Source of the DNA: Thermocatellispora tengchongensis
GTDB taxonomy: Bacteria > Actinomycetota > Actinomycetes > Streptosporangiales > Streptosporangiaceae
Reading direction: 5' to 3'
DNA length: 64,000 bases
Assembly (NCBI RefSeq): GCF_014202315.1
Contig: NZ_JACHGN010000015.1
Coordinates: 248,001 to 312,000, forward strand
A program made the translations under genes and the position numbers. Shown here in pieces: positions 51,815 through 59,723 of the stretch. The notes beneath the pieces were generated by a model. The model ran no database searches. It saw only the letters and a program-made list of their open reading frames with translations, and was not told where the DNA came from. The number at the start of each line of letters is the position of its first letter. The stretch's first letter is position 1.

Positions 51815-52504
51815 TTACTGCGAGCCGAGGAGGGTGCAGCCGAGCAGGCTCGCCCCCTGGGTGAAGTGCTCTTCGACCAGACGGCGGGCCCGCTCGCTGT
51901 CGCGGGCCTCGATGGCCTCGATGATGGCCGGATGGTCCTGGAGGGCGCCCTCGACCACGCCGGGAACGGACTCGAACAGATCCTGACGTACGAACCGGTT
52001 GGCGAGGCGCAGGAACCACCTGACCCGGTCGCCCGGCGGCAGCTTGTTGATCTGCCGGTGGAACTCGGTGTTCAGTCTGCCCAGTTCCGCGGACCGCTCC
52101 CTGCTGGGCGGTTCCTCGGAGAGGGCCGCGAAGCGTTCGTGGATGTCGCGCAGCCGGGCGATGTCCTCCTCGGTGGCCACCTTCGCCGCCCGCGCGGCCA
52201 GGATCCCGGCCAGGTGGGCCTGGATCTCGAAGATGTCGTCGATGTCCTGCTGCTCCGGCGGGGAGGCACGGAAGCCCCGCCGGGGCTCGGCGACGACAAG
52301 CCCTTCATTGGCCAGGGCGATGAGCGCCTCGCGCACCGGCATGATGCTGACGCCCAGCTCCTCCGCCAGCTCCTCCAGGCCGAGCTTCGCGCCATGCGGG
52401 TAGGCACCGCTGAGAATCGCCTGACGGAGGGTCTCGATGACCTCATCCGACAGCTTCGGGCGAGCCGGCATGCGCCTCAGCTTCGCCGACCCCGTACCGG
52501 CCAT
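51815..52504 (-). CDS. GntR-family regulator, FCD type (second paralogue)
   Basis: 229-residue regulator, same length as the one at 30923 and about 80% identical by hand alignment. HTH: LSDEVIETLRQAILSGAYPH, GLEELAEELGVSIMPVREAL, then IALANEGLVVAEPRRGFRAS. The central DNA-recognition stretch is identical to its paralogue, while most changes cluster at residues 108-145 in the FCD domain, so the two may read the same operators but sense different ligands. The ATG at 52504 gives matching N-termini (MAGT-SA). An 8-bp inverted repeat lies 32 bases upstream. Confidence 0.92.
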   Translation of the reverse strand: MAGTGSAKLRRMPARPKLSDEVIETLRQAILSGAYPHGAKLGLEELAEELGVSIMPVREALIALANEGLVVAEPRRGFRASPPEQQDIDDIFEIQAHLAGILAARAAKVATEEDIARLRDIHERFAALSEEPPSRERSAELGRLNTEFHRQINKLPPGDRVRWFLRLANRFVRQDLFESVPGVVEGALQDHPAIIEAIEARDSERARRLVEEHFTQGASLLGCTLLGSQ

Positions 52505-52535
52505 GTGTCCGTCCAATCCGCCTGCGCCGCTCGAT

Positions 52536-52554
52536 ATTCGATCCCTGATCGAAT
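52536..52554. promoter_or_regulatory. inverted repeat upstream of the second GntR gene, site I
   Basis: A perfect 8-bp inverted repeat ATTCGATC-cct-GATCGAAT. The arms hold GATC as in the other sites, and the spaced layout resembles FadR-type GntR operators. It is placed for autoregulation. Confidence 0.6.
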
Positions 52555-52636
52555 TTACCCGACCACGATAGCCGCGGTTCACCGATGCGGTCATCACACC
52601 CGTGCGCTCTCCGGTCATCGTCCCTCCGACCGGGGG

Positions 52637-53770
52637 TCAGCCGAGGGAGCGGTATGTCTCGCTCATCCGCTCCATCGTCGCGACGTACTCCTCGATGATC
52701 TCCAGCAGCACATCGCCGGCGGAGCGGACCTTGTTCATGCGGCTGACCACCTGGCCGACCGGCCCGCCGACCAGCTCGTACTTCCCGGCCCGGCGGGCCC
52801 GGTCGGTGTACTCGGAGTAGAGAATCTGCTGGAGCGGCATCGGCAGGTTGCCCGGACTCTCCGGGCCGTCCCACGCCTCGGTCCAGGCCGTGCGGATCTG
52901 CCGGTTGGGCTTACCGGTCTGGGAGCGCGAGCGCACCGTGTCGGTCGACTTCATGGTCAGCATGTGCTGGACGACCCGCGGATCGGTGGAGGACTCCCTG
53001 GTGGTGAGCCAGATCGAGCCGGTCCACACCCCCTGGGCGCCCAACGCCATGGCCGCCGCCATCTGACGCCCGCTGCCGATGCCGCCCGCCGCCAGCACCG
53101 GGACGTCGCCGACCACGTCGACGACGTCGGGCACCAGGACCATGCTGCCGATCTCGCCGGTGTGGGCCGCGGCCTCGTAGGACTGGCAGATGTACACGTC
53201 CACCCCGTCGCCGAGGCTCTTCAGCGCGTGCTCGGGCTTGCCCACCATGGCGCCCACCCGGGCGCCCTCGGCGTGGGCGCGGTCGATGACCTCCTTCGGC
53301 GGGGCTCCCAGCGCACTGACCAGGAAGGTGTTGCGGTGAGTGAACACCGCCTCCAACTGCGCCTTGCCGTAGGCGGCGGTCAGGCCCGGCGCACCGTGGC
53401 CATGCCCGAAACGGTACGGCTCGGAGCCGTCCGAGCGCGGCACGCCGTGCTTTTCCATCAGCCTCTCGGCGAACTCGCGATGCCCCGGCGGGATCAGGGC
53501 GGTGAGATCCTCGATGACGGAAGCGGAGTCTCCCAGGCCCTGCTCCCTGTCCACGGTCTTGGCGGGCATGACCACGTCCACCCCGAAGGGCGCGCCCCCG
53601 CAATGCTCCTCCAGCCAGGTCAGCTCGATGTCGATCTCCTCGGGGGACATCGCGACGACGCCGAGGACGCCCATCCCGCCACCTCGTGACACCGCCGCGA
53701 CGACATCCCGGCAGTGGCTGAACGCGAACACGGGATACTCGATGCCGAAATCGCGGCAGAGCTGGTTCAT
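52637..53770 (-). CDS. nitronate monooxygenase/enoyl reductase-like FMN protein
   Basis: 377-residue TIM-barrel flavoprotein of the 2-nitropropane dioxygenase family. It shows YPVFAFSHCRDVVAAVSRGG (N-terminal FMN region), GMGVLGVVAMSPEEIDIELT, then VSALGAPPKEVIDRAHAEGA, EAAAHTGEIGSMVLVPDVVD and AAGGIGSGRQMAAAMALGAQ. The group includes nitronate monooxygenases and enoyl reductases; steroid catabolic clusters often contain such proteins. AAAGGA precedes the ATG at 53770. It is the last gene of the minus-strand unit that begins with the CoA-transferase at 59075. Confidence 0.87.
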   Translation of the reverse strand: MNQLCRDFGIEYPVFAFSHCRDVVAAVSRGGGMGVLGVVAMSPEEIDIELTWLEEHCGGAPFGVDVVMPAKTVDREQGLGDSASVIEDLTALIPPGHREFAERLMEKHGVPRSDGSEPYRFGHGHGAPGLTAAYGKAQLEAVFTHRNTFLVSALGAPPKEVIDRAHAEGARVGAMVGKPEHALKSLGDGVDVYICQSYEAAAHTGEIGSMVLVPDVVDVVGDVPVLAAGGIGSGRQMAAAMALGAQGVWTGSIWLTTRESSTDPRVVQHMLTMKSTDTVRSRSQTGKPNRQIRTAWTEAWDGPESPGNLPMPLQQILYSEYTDRARRAGKYELVGGPVGQVVSRMNKVRSAGDVLLEIIEEYVATMERMSETYRSLG

Positions 53771-53797
53771 GCTGTTCCTTTCTACGGATGTCATGGA

Positions 53798-54565
53798 TCA
53801 GGGCCCGGTCATGATGGAGGCGACGAAGCCGCCGTCCGCCACGAGGTTGTGCCCGTTGATCAACCGCGCCTCCGGGGAGAGCAGGAAGGACATCACCGAG
53901 GCGATCTCCCGCGGCTCCGCCGGCCCGCCCACCTCGCGAACGCGCTCGATGGACCGGGGGGTCATCGCCCCCTGGAACGCCGGGAGAAGCCGGGTGCGGA
54001 CGAGGCCGGGGCAGACGGAGTTCATCCGGACGCCCCGCGCGAGACCCGTCGCCGCCCCGTGGAAGGTGAACATCCACACCGCCTCTTTCGAGAACCGATA
54101 CGCGCCGATGCCCCGGGCGCGACCGGAGGCGTACCAGGCGGCTCCCTCGTCGAAGTCCTCGGTGCGCAGCAGGTCGGTGTGCAGGCCGATGTTCTCGTGG
54201 AAGCGGTGCCCCGCGATCGAGGCGATGTTCAGGACGCTGCCGCCGTCCGCCACCCGCGGGCGCAGCAGATCGGTCAGATGGCGCAGGCCCAGGAAGTTGA
54301 CGGCGAAGACCTGCTCGTCGGGAAGGTCGCCTTCGGGCACACCGGCGCAGTTCACCAGGGCGTCGAGCCCGCCGATCCGCCCGGCCGCCGCCTCGATGCT
54401 CTCCTTGGACGACATGTCGGTGCGGTGGAACGTGTCGACCGTGATCCCGGGCTCGGCGATGTCGAGCGCAGTGATCCGGGCTCCCAGGGCACGCGCCTGC
54501 TCGGCGAACGCGGCCCCGATGCCCGACGACGCTCCTGTCACGACGTAGTGCTTGCCTTCGTGCAT
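53798..54565 (-). CDS. SDR family oxidoreductase (3-alpha-HSD/coniferyl alcohol dehydrogenase-like)
   Basis: 255-residue short-chain dehydrogenase. The cofactor motif is YVVTGASSGIGAAFAEQARA, then an Asp in ITALDIAEPG (NAD preference), VNCAGVPEG, the catalytic Ser in NIASIAGHRF and YRFSKEAV. The insertion DEGAAWYASGRARGIGAYRF before the catalytic Tyr is characteristic of the 3-alpha-hydroxysteroid/carbonyl reductase and coniferyl-alcohol dehydrogenase branch. GGAGGA lies before the ATG. It lies between the NMO-like and ALDH genes. A role in oxidising a ring hydroxyl is the natural reading. Confidence 0.88.
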   Translation of the reverse strand: MHEGKHYVVTGASSGIGAAFAEQARALGARITALDIAEPGITVDTFHRTDMSSKESIEAAAGRIGGLDALVNCAGVPEGDLPDEQVFAVNFLGLRHLTDLLRPRVADGGSVLNIASIAGHRFHENIGLHTDLLRTEDFDEGAAWYASGRARGIGAYRFSKEAVWMFTFHGAATGLARGVRMNSVCPGLVRTRLLPAFQGAMTPRSIERVREVGGPAEPREIASVMSFLLSPEARLINGHNLVADGGFVASIMTGP

Positions 54566-54596
54566 GCGGGTCCTCCGTGATCCGGGCAGGTGCCGG

Positions 54597-56015
54597 CTAG
54601 AGCTGGACGGACTTGATCTCGCAGAACTCCTCCAGCCCGTAACGCCCCATCTCGCGGCCGATGCCGGACTGCTTGTATCCACCGAAGGGCGCCAGGGGGT
54701 TGTAGGCGCCGCCGTTGACGGTGATGGTGCCCGTCCTGACCCGGCGGGCGAAGTTCAGCGCGCGATCCGGGTCGGCCGACCAGACCGCCCCGGACAGGCC
54801 GTAGCGGGAGTTGTTGGCGATCCGCAGCGCCTCGTCGTCGTCGCGGAACGGGATCACCGACAGCACCGGCCCGAAGATCTCCTCCTGGGCCACCGTGGCG
54901 TCGGGATCGACGTCCGCCAGCACGGTGGGGGCGATGTAGTGGCCGCGGTCGAACCCGGCCGGCCTGGCCGGCCCTCCGGTGACCAGGCGGGCCCCCTCGG
55001 CCAGGCCGGTCTCGATGTAGCCGCGGACCCGGTCGAGCTGAACCGCCGACACCAGTGGCCCCAGCTTCGTGGCCGGGTCGAGCGGGTCGCCGGGGCGGTA
55101 GCCCTCGGCGATCCGCTTCGCCAGCTCCACCGCCTGCTCGTACCGGTCGGCGTGGACGAGCAGGCGAGACCAGGCGACGCACGCCTGACCGGTGTTGAGG
55201 AACGCGTGCGCCACGCCGACCTTGACCGCGGTCTCCAGGTCGGCGTCGTCGAGGACCACGTTGGCGGACTTTCCGCCCAGTTCCAGGGCGACCTTCTTGA
55301 TGGCGGCCCCGGCGAGCCGGGCGACGCGCGAGCCCGCCCGCACCGAGCCGGTGAAGGACACCATGTCGACCTCGGGATGGGCGGCCAGCGCCTCGCCGGC
55401 CACGGGGCCGTACCCGGGCACCATGTTCACCACGCCCGGGGGGAACCCGGCCTCGTGCACGGCGTCCATCAGCAGGTAAGCCGCCAGGGGCGCGACCTCG
55501 CTGGGCTTGATCACCACGGTGCAGCCCGCCGCCAGGGCGGGAGCCAGCTTGCAGGTGATCTGGTGCAGCGGGAAATTCCACGGGGTGATCGCGGCGACGA
55601 CGCCCACCGGCTCACGCAGCACCAGGGAGTTGCCGATCCTCTCCTCGGCGATGCCTGCGGCGATCATCTCGGCGTACCCGCCCACCACGGTCCGCGGCAA
55701 CCTGGCCTGGCTGCGCAGGGACGCGGTCAGCGGCGTCCCGACCTCGCTGGTGACGGTCCGCGCGATGACGTCCTCCCGGCTCGCCAGCGCGTCGTGCAGG
55801 CGCCGCAGCCCGTCCGCCCGGGTCGCGAAGGACGTCGCGGACCAGGCGGGGAACGCGGCACGGGCCGCCCGCACCGCGAGGTCCACGTCCTCGGCCGTGC
55901 CCGCGGGGACGGCGCCGATCCTCTCCTCGGTCGCGGGGTTCTCCACCTCGATGACGCCGTCCCCGCGCGGGGCCGTCCACTCCCCCGCGATGTACAGGGC
56001 CTTGCGCTCCTCCAT
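54597..56015 (-). CDS. aldehyde dehydrogenase (NAD(P)-dependent), second copy
   Basis: 472-residue aldehyde dehydrogenase. Markers are VAAITPWNFPLHQITCKLAP, VSFTGSVRAGSRVARL, the general-base Glu in LELGGKSANVVLDD and the catalytic Cys in NTGQACVAWSRLL, then EEIFGPVLSVIPFRDDDEAL and FGGYKQSGIGREMGRYGL. GGAGGA is placed before the ATG. It differs clearly from the ALDH at 43623 and lies in the CoA-ligase unit, so it probably turns an aldehyde from side-chain or ring cleavage into the acid that the ligase activates. Confidence 0.92.
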   Translation of the reverse strand: MEERKALYIAGEWTAPRGDGVIEVENPATEERIGAVPAGTAEDVDLAVRAARAAFPAWSATSFATRADGLRRLHDALASREDVIARTVTSEVGTPLTASLRSQARLPRTVVGGYAEMIAAGIAEERIGNSLVLREPVGVVAAITPWNFPLHQITCKLAPALAAGCTVVIKPSEVAPLAAYLLMDAVHEAGFPPGVVNMVPGYGPVAGEALAAHPEVDMVSFTGSVRAGSRVARLAGAAIKKVALELGGKSANVVLDDADLETAVKVGVAHAFLNTGQACVAWSRLLVHADRYEQAVELAKRIAEGYRPGDPLDPATKLGPLVSAVQLDRVRGYIETGLAEGARLVTGGPARPAGFDRGHYIAPTVLADVDPDATVAQEEIFGPVLSVIPFRDDDEALRIANNSRYGLSGAVWSADPDRALNFARRVRTGTITVNGGAYNPLAPFGGYKQSGIGREMGRYGLEEFCEIKSVQL

Positions 56016-56048
56016 GCCTGCTTCCTCCAGATTCCGCCGCCGAACAGG

Positions 56049-57560
56049 TCAGCCGGCCTGCGGGCCGCCGCGCCCCGCCTCGTGCTCGGCGCGCAGGACC
56101 CTGCGCAGCACCTTGCCCAGGTCGTTGCGCGGCAGGGTCTCGCGGAACGTGACGTGCGCGGGCACCCGGCTGGAGCGCAGATGGGCCGCGACCCACTCCT
56201 TGAGCTCCTTCTCGCCGACCTGCCGGCCGGGACGCGGGACCACCGCCGCCGCCACCGCCTCCCCCCACTGCTCGTCCGGCACGGCGTACACGACGGCCTC
56301 GGCCACGCCGGGGTGCTCCATGAGGACGTCCTCGATCTCCCCGGGCGACAGGTTCTCGCCGCCGCGGACGATGACGTCGTCGAGCCGTCCCTCGACGAAC
56401 ACGTAGCCCGCGTCATCGATCCAGGCCGCGTCGCGCGTGCGGAACCAGCCCTCGCCGTCGAGCAGCGACGCCCGGGCGTACTCGCCGGAGACCTGCGGGC
56501 CGCGCACCCACAGCTCGCCCCGGACTCCGGCGGGCAGGTCCCGGCCGTCGGCGTCGCGCACCACCATCTCCACGGCGGGCAGTGGCCGGCCCACCGAGTG
56601 CAGACGCCTCCGGACGGCGGGATCGCCGGAGGCCAGCGCCGCGCGGTGTTCCTCCGGCCCCAGCACCGCGATGGAGGAAGTGGTCTCGGTCAGGCCGTAG
56701 CCGTTGACGAAGTCCACGTGCGGCAGCAGTTCCAGCGCGGTCCTGATCAGGCCCGCGGGCATCGGGCCGCCGCCGTAGGACAGGTGGCGCAGGCTGGGCA
56801 GGCCCCCGCCGTCGGCCTGCAGCACCTTGACGATCCGAGCCAGCATCGTCGGCACCACCATCGCGTGGGTGACGTCCTGCTCGCGCACCAGGTCCACCCA
56901 GGCGCGCTCGTCGAAGTCGGGGAGCTGGACGATGCGGCGTCCGCTGTAGAGGTTGGTCAGAACGCCGGCGATGCCGGCGATGTGGTACGGCGGGACGCTC
57001 ATCAGCGCGGCCTCGTCCGGCCCCGCGGACAGGAGATCCGTGGCGTTGAGCACATACGAAGTGAGATGCCGGTGCCGCAGCACGGCGACCTTCGGGTCTC
57101 CCGTCGTGCCGCTGGTGTGCAGGAACACGGCGGCTGCCTCGGGGTCGCCGGGGGCGGCGTACGCCGGGGCGCCGCCGGATGCCGCCAGGCCGATCAGGTC
57201 CTCGACGGGCGTGGCGCGGACGCCCTCGTCCGCGCCCACCAGGTCGCAGGTGACCTTGGGTCCGACGAGGTCGGCGGGGAGCTGCCCGCGTATCTGGCGC
57301 TCCAGGCGGTCGGCGGCCAGCCGGTAGCTGAGCGGCGCGAACGGCCGTCCGGCCCGGGCGGCGGCGAACAGCGCCACCGGGAAGACCTCCGTCGCGGTGC
57401 CGGTATACAGAACCGGCCGGTCGCCGCCGCCGAGCCGCGCCGCCGCGCCGTCGGCGAGTTCCAGCAGCCGCGCGTACGTCAGGCCCTCGGCCCGGTCGCC
57501 GATGGCCACCCGGTCACCGTCGGCGGTCGCGACGATCTCAAGCAGCGTGAGGATGTTCAT
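56049..57560 (-). CDS. AMP-forming acyl-CoA synthetase
   Basis: 503-residue class I adenylate-forming ligase. The phosphate loop is VFLHTSGTTGDPKVAVL (about residue 168), then FVNGYGLTETTSSIAV (A5), the hinge region VEGRLDDVIVRGGENLSPGE (A8) and the catalytic Lys in RNDLGKVLRR (A10). It activates a carboxylic acid to the acyl-AMP and then the CoA ester. The N-terminal domain is short (LEIVATADGDRVAIGDRAEG). It overlaps no gene but sits 7 bases after a small conserved protein and 33 bases before ALDH. It is the most likely entry enzyme for pathway acids. Confidence 0.92.
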   Translation of the reverse strand: MNILTLLEIVATADGDRVAIGDRAEGLTYARLLELADGAAARLGGGDRPVLYTGTATEVFPVALFAAARAGRPFAPLSYRLAADRLERQIRGQLPADLVGPKVTCDLVGADEGVRATPVEDLIGLAASGGAPAYAAPGDPEAAAVFLHTSGTTGDPKVAVLRHRHLTSYVLNATDLLSAGPDEAALMSVPPYHIAGIAGVLTNLYSGRRIVQLPDFDERAWVDLVREQDVTHAMVVPTMLARIVKVLQADGGGLPSLRHLSYGGGPMPAGLIRTALELLPHVDFVNGYGLTETTSSIAVLGPEEHRAALASGDPAVRRRLHSVGRPLPAVEMVVRDADGRDLPAGVRGELWVRGPQVSGEYARASLLDGEGWFRTRDAAWIDDAGYVFVEGRLDDVIVRGGENLSPGEIEDVLMEHPGVAEAVVYAVPDEQWGEAVAAAVVPRPGRQVGEKELKEWVAAHLRSSRVPAHVTFRETLPRNDLGKVLRRVLRAEHEAGRGGPQAG

Positions 57561-57567
57561 GCGCGCC

Positions 57568-57879
57568 CTAGTCCGAGGAGGGCAGCGCCTTGGCCGCCTT
57601 GACGGTCAGCTCGGACTCGCCCAGGCTCAGCCGGCCCGCTCCGCTCCTGGTGCACAGCACTTCCAGCCGGCCGCTCTCGTCGGTGTAGCGCTTGCCGATC
57701 GCGACTGTGCCGTCCGGCACCTCCCCGGCGAGGTCAGGACGATCCGGGACGGGCGCGTCGGCCGCGACCACGGCCACACCCCCGCACCTCAGGTCCACGT
57801 CACCGGCGAGCGCGCGGATGACGATGAACTCGGCTTCCGACACCGCGCTCCTGAGCCTCAGCCCTGGTCGTAGCTCCAT
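57568..57879 (-). CDS. small conserved protein of unknown function beside the CoA ligase
   Basis: About 103 residues with no domain I recognise. Visible features are MELRPGLRLRSAVSEAEFIV, then DVDLRCGGVAVVAAD, AIGKRYTDESGRLEVLCTRS and SLGESELTVKAAKALPSSD. It is rich in beta-strand-forming residues, has two Cys (in DLRCGG and VLCT) and no membrane segment. The layout GKRYTDESG...LCT suggests a small beta-barrel binding domain. It lies between the CoA-transferase (44 bases) and the AMP ligase (7 bases) in one unit, so it may be a ligase partner or carrier. The start at 57879 is preferred because it removes an odd lead. Confidence 0.6.
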   Translation of the reverse strand: MELRPGLRLRSAVSEAEFIVIRALAGDVDLRCGGVAVVAADAPVPDRPDLAGEVPDGTVAIGKRYTDESGRLEVLCTRSGAGRLSLGESELTVKAAKALPSSD

Positions 57880-57923
57880 CTCCCACCCCTTCCATGAGTA
57901 CCGATGCGGCGGCACTCCGCCCG

Positions 57924-59075
57924 TCACGCGGTGACCCCGTCGGCCCGCAACCGGGCGATGGCCGCCTCGTCCAGGCCGAGTTCGGCGAGGATCTCGGCGG
58001 TGTGCTCACCGGGGACCGGCGCGCGATCCGGTACGGGAGCGGCGGTCCTGCCGAACCGGGGCGCCGGCGCGGGCTGGCGCACACCGTCCACGTCCACGAA
58101 GGTGCCGCGGGCCGCCAGGTGCGGATGTGACGGGGCCTCCGTCAGGCTGAGCACCGGCGCGAAGCACACGTCGGTGCCCTCCAAGGTCTCGCACCACTCG
58201 GCGCGGGTCCGCGTGGCGAACACCTCCGCGAACCGCTTTCGCAGGCTCTCCCAGCGGGTCCGGTCATGCTGGGGCGCCTCGGCGGGGTCCAGGCCCAGCG
58301 CCTCCACCAGCCGTGCGTAGAAGCGCGGCTCGATGGCGCCGACGGAGATGTACTCGCCATCGGCGGTCTCGTACACGCCGTAGAAGTGCGCGCCGGAGTC
58401 CAGCAGGTTGGTGCCGCGTTCCGTGGACCACCTGCCCTGCTGCGCAAGTGAGTAGAAGAGGCCGGTGAGCATCGCGACCCCGTCGGCCATGGCCGCGTCG
58501 ATGACCTGTCCGCGGCCCGACGCGCGAGCCTCCAGCACGGCACAGACGATCCCGAAGGCGAGGAACATTCCGCCGCCGCCGTAGTCGGCCAGCAGGTTCA
58601 GCGGAGGGACCGGTGGTCCGCCCCGCGCGCCTATCGCGTGCAACGCCCCGGTGGGGGCGAGGTAGTTGATGTCGTGACCGGCCATGGCCGCGTACGGGCC
58701 CTCCTGCCCCCACCCGGTCATCCGCCCGTAGACGAGGGCGGGGTTGCGCGCCATGCACTCCCCAGGGCCGACGCCCAGCCTTTCGACCACCCCCGGACGG
58801 AAGCCCTCCAACAGGGCGTCCGCACCCTCGGCCAGGTCGAGGACGATGCCGGCCGCCCGAGGGTCCTTCAGGTCGAGCGCGATCGAGCGGCGGCTGCGGC
58901 CGAAGACGTCAGTCGCCGGGTTGTCCCGGCGAGGACCCGTGCCGGTCACCCGATCCACCCGGATGACGTCGGCCCCCATGTCCGCGAGCATCGTGGCCGC
59001 GAACGGCACCGGTCCCTGCGCGGAGAGCTCGATGACCTTCAGCCCGGCCAGCGGGCCGCCCTGTCGGAGCGTCAC
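57924..59075 (-). CDS. CaiB/BaiF CoA-transferase (family III), alpha-methylacyl-CoA racemase-like
   Basis: 383-residue single-module class III CoA-transferase. It begins PLAGLKVIELSAQGPVPFAA with GADVIRVDRVTGTGP, has SIALDLKDPRAAG, LEGFRPGVVERLGVGPGECM, then GRMTGWGQEGPYAAMAGHDI, where the Asp is the usual catalytic or base residue of AMACR-like enzymes, and NYLAPTGALHAIGARGGPP. That segment is close to the alpha-methylacyl-CoA racemase branch, used for methyl-branched acids including steroid side chains. The GTG at 59075 has GGAG about 11 bases upstream. It is the first gene of the unit running to the NMO-like gene, behind site J. Confidence 0.9.
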   Translation of the reverse strand: MTLRQGGPLAGLKVIELSAQGPVPFAATMLADMGADVIRVDRVTGTGPRRDNPATDVFGRSRRSIALDLKDPRAAGIVLDLAEGADALLEGFRPGVVERLGVGPGECMARNPALVYGRMTGWGQEGPYAAMAGHDINYLAPTGALHAIGARGGPPVPPLNLLADYGGGGMFLAFGIVCAVLEARASGRGQVIDAAMADGVAMLTGLFYSLAQQGRWSTERGTNLLDSGAHFYGVYETADGEYISVGAIEPRFYARLVEALGLDPAEAPQHDRTRWESLRKRFAEVFATRTRAEWCETLEGTDVCFAPVLSLTEAPSHPHLAARGTFVDVDGVRQPAPAPRFGRTAAPVPDRAPVPGEHTAEILAELGLDEAAIARLRADGVTA

Positions 59076-59097
59076 GGCCGCATGACTCCTGTCTTCG

Positions 59098-59127
59098 CGT
59101 ATATGATCGGAAATAAAATATCAAAGA
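59098..59127. promoter_or_regulatory. TGATC-type regulatory element, site J
   Basis: CGTATATGATCGGAAATAAA followed by ATATCAAAG is an AT-rich block directly upstream of the CoA-transferase unit. It has TATGATC and ATCAAA parts but G in place of the palindrome's last A. Confidence 0.5.
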
Positions 59128-59312
59128 CGCGCGATCAACGGCAATACGGGACGCATCCTGGAGACGTCACGGCTCTTCGATTCCCGTGCCCTGTCTGGCA
59201 GTCCTGCCCACCGGGACTGGCGATCAGATGCCCGCGCACGCGTCCTAGCTTCAGCAATGGCAGAAGGCGCATGCCGAACGCCGTATCCGAGGATCGGCGA
59301 AGGACGACAGGC

Positions 59313-59630
59313 ATGATCGAGAGAGGCGTGTACGGGCCGTGGGCCGTCATCGCCGGCGGGTCGGAGGGAGTGGAGGCGTCGTTCGCGCTCCTGCTCGCCG
59401 ACGCCGGAATCGACCTCGTGCTGATCGCGCGCAAGCCGGCACCGCTCGCCGAGACGGCCGCGCGGGTGCGGGCGAAGGGCGTCGAGGTCCGCACCGGGGA
59501 GCTCGACCTGACCGAGCCCGGCGCGCTCAAGGCCGTCCGCTCGGCGACCGACGACGCCGAGGTAGGTCTGTTGATCTTCAACGCGGGTGCCAACAGCTAC
59601 GGCCACGAGTTACGAGCGCGTGCGGCACCA
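59313..59630 (+). pseudogene. truncated SDR gene, N-terminal part only
   Basis: The frame starts MIERGVYGPWAVIAGGSEGV and gives a cofactor-binding half of an SDR (FALLLADAGIDLVLIARKPA; VRTGELDLTEPGALKAVRSA; LLIFNAGANSYGHE), where the usual GGSEGIG is GGSEGVE. Homology then stops: the expected catalytic Ser and YxxxK never appear, and the frame runs antisense into the dioxygenase gene. It is probably a deletion remnant at a rearrangement point. Confidence 0.65.
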
Positions 59631-59637
59631 GCCGCGA

Positions 59638-59665
59638 GCCCCGGAGATCGGCTCCGCTCCGGGGC
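59638..59665 (-). terminator. hairpin downstream of the dioxygenase gene
   Basis: A perfect 9-bp stem (GCCCCGGAG / CTCCGGGGC) with a 10-base loop lies about 60 bases past the dioxygenase stop on the minus strand. Confidence 0.45.
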
Positions 59666-59723
59666 CCGCCACGGATTACGGGCGCCGATCAGCCTGTTAC
59701 CGGCCGGTCACCCGCATCCGAGA

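Noticed and set aside
54552-57602. Long plus-strand open frame of about 1000 codons
   Set aside because: Shadow of the ALDH and AMP-ligase genes; no domain in its translation.
59060-59085. Three-codon minimal ORF (ATG CGG CCG TGA) overlapping the CoA-transferase start
   Set aside because: Such tiny frames arise by chance; the GTG start with GGAG upstream explains the site without it.
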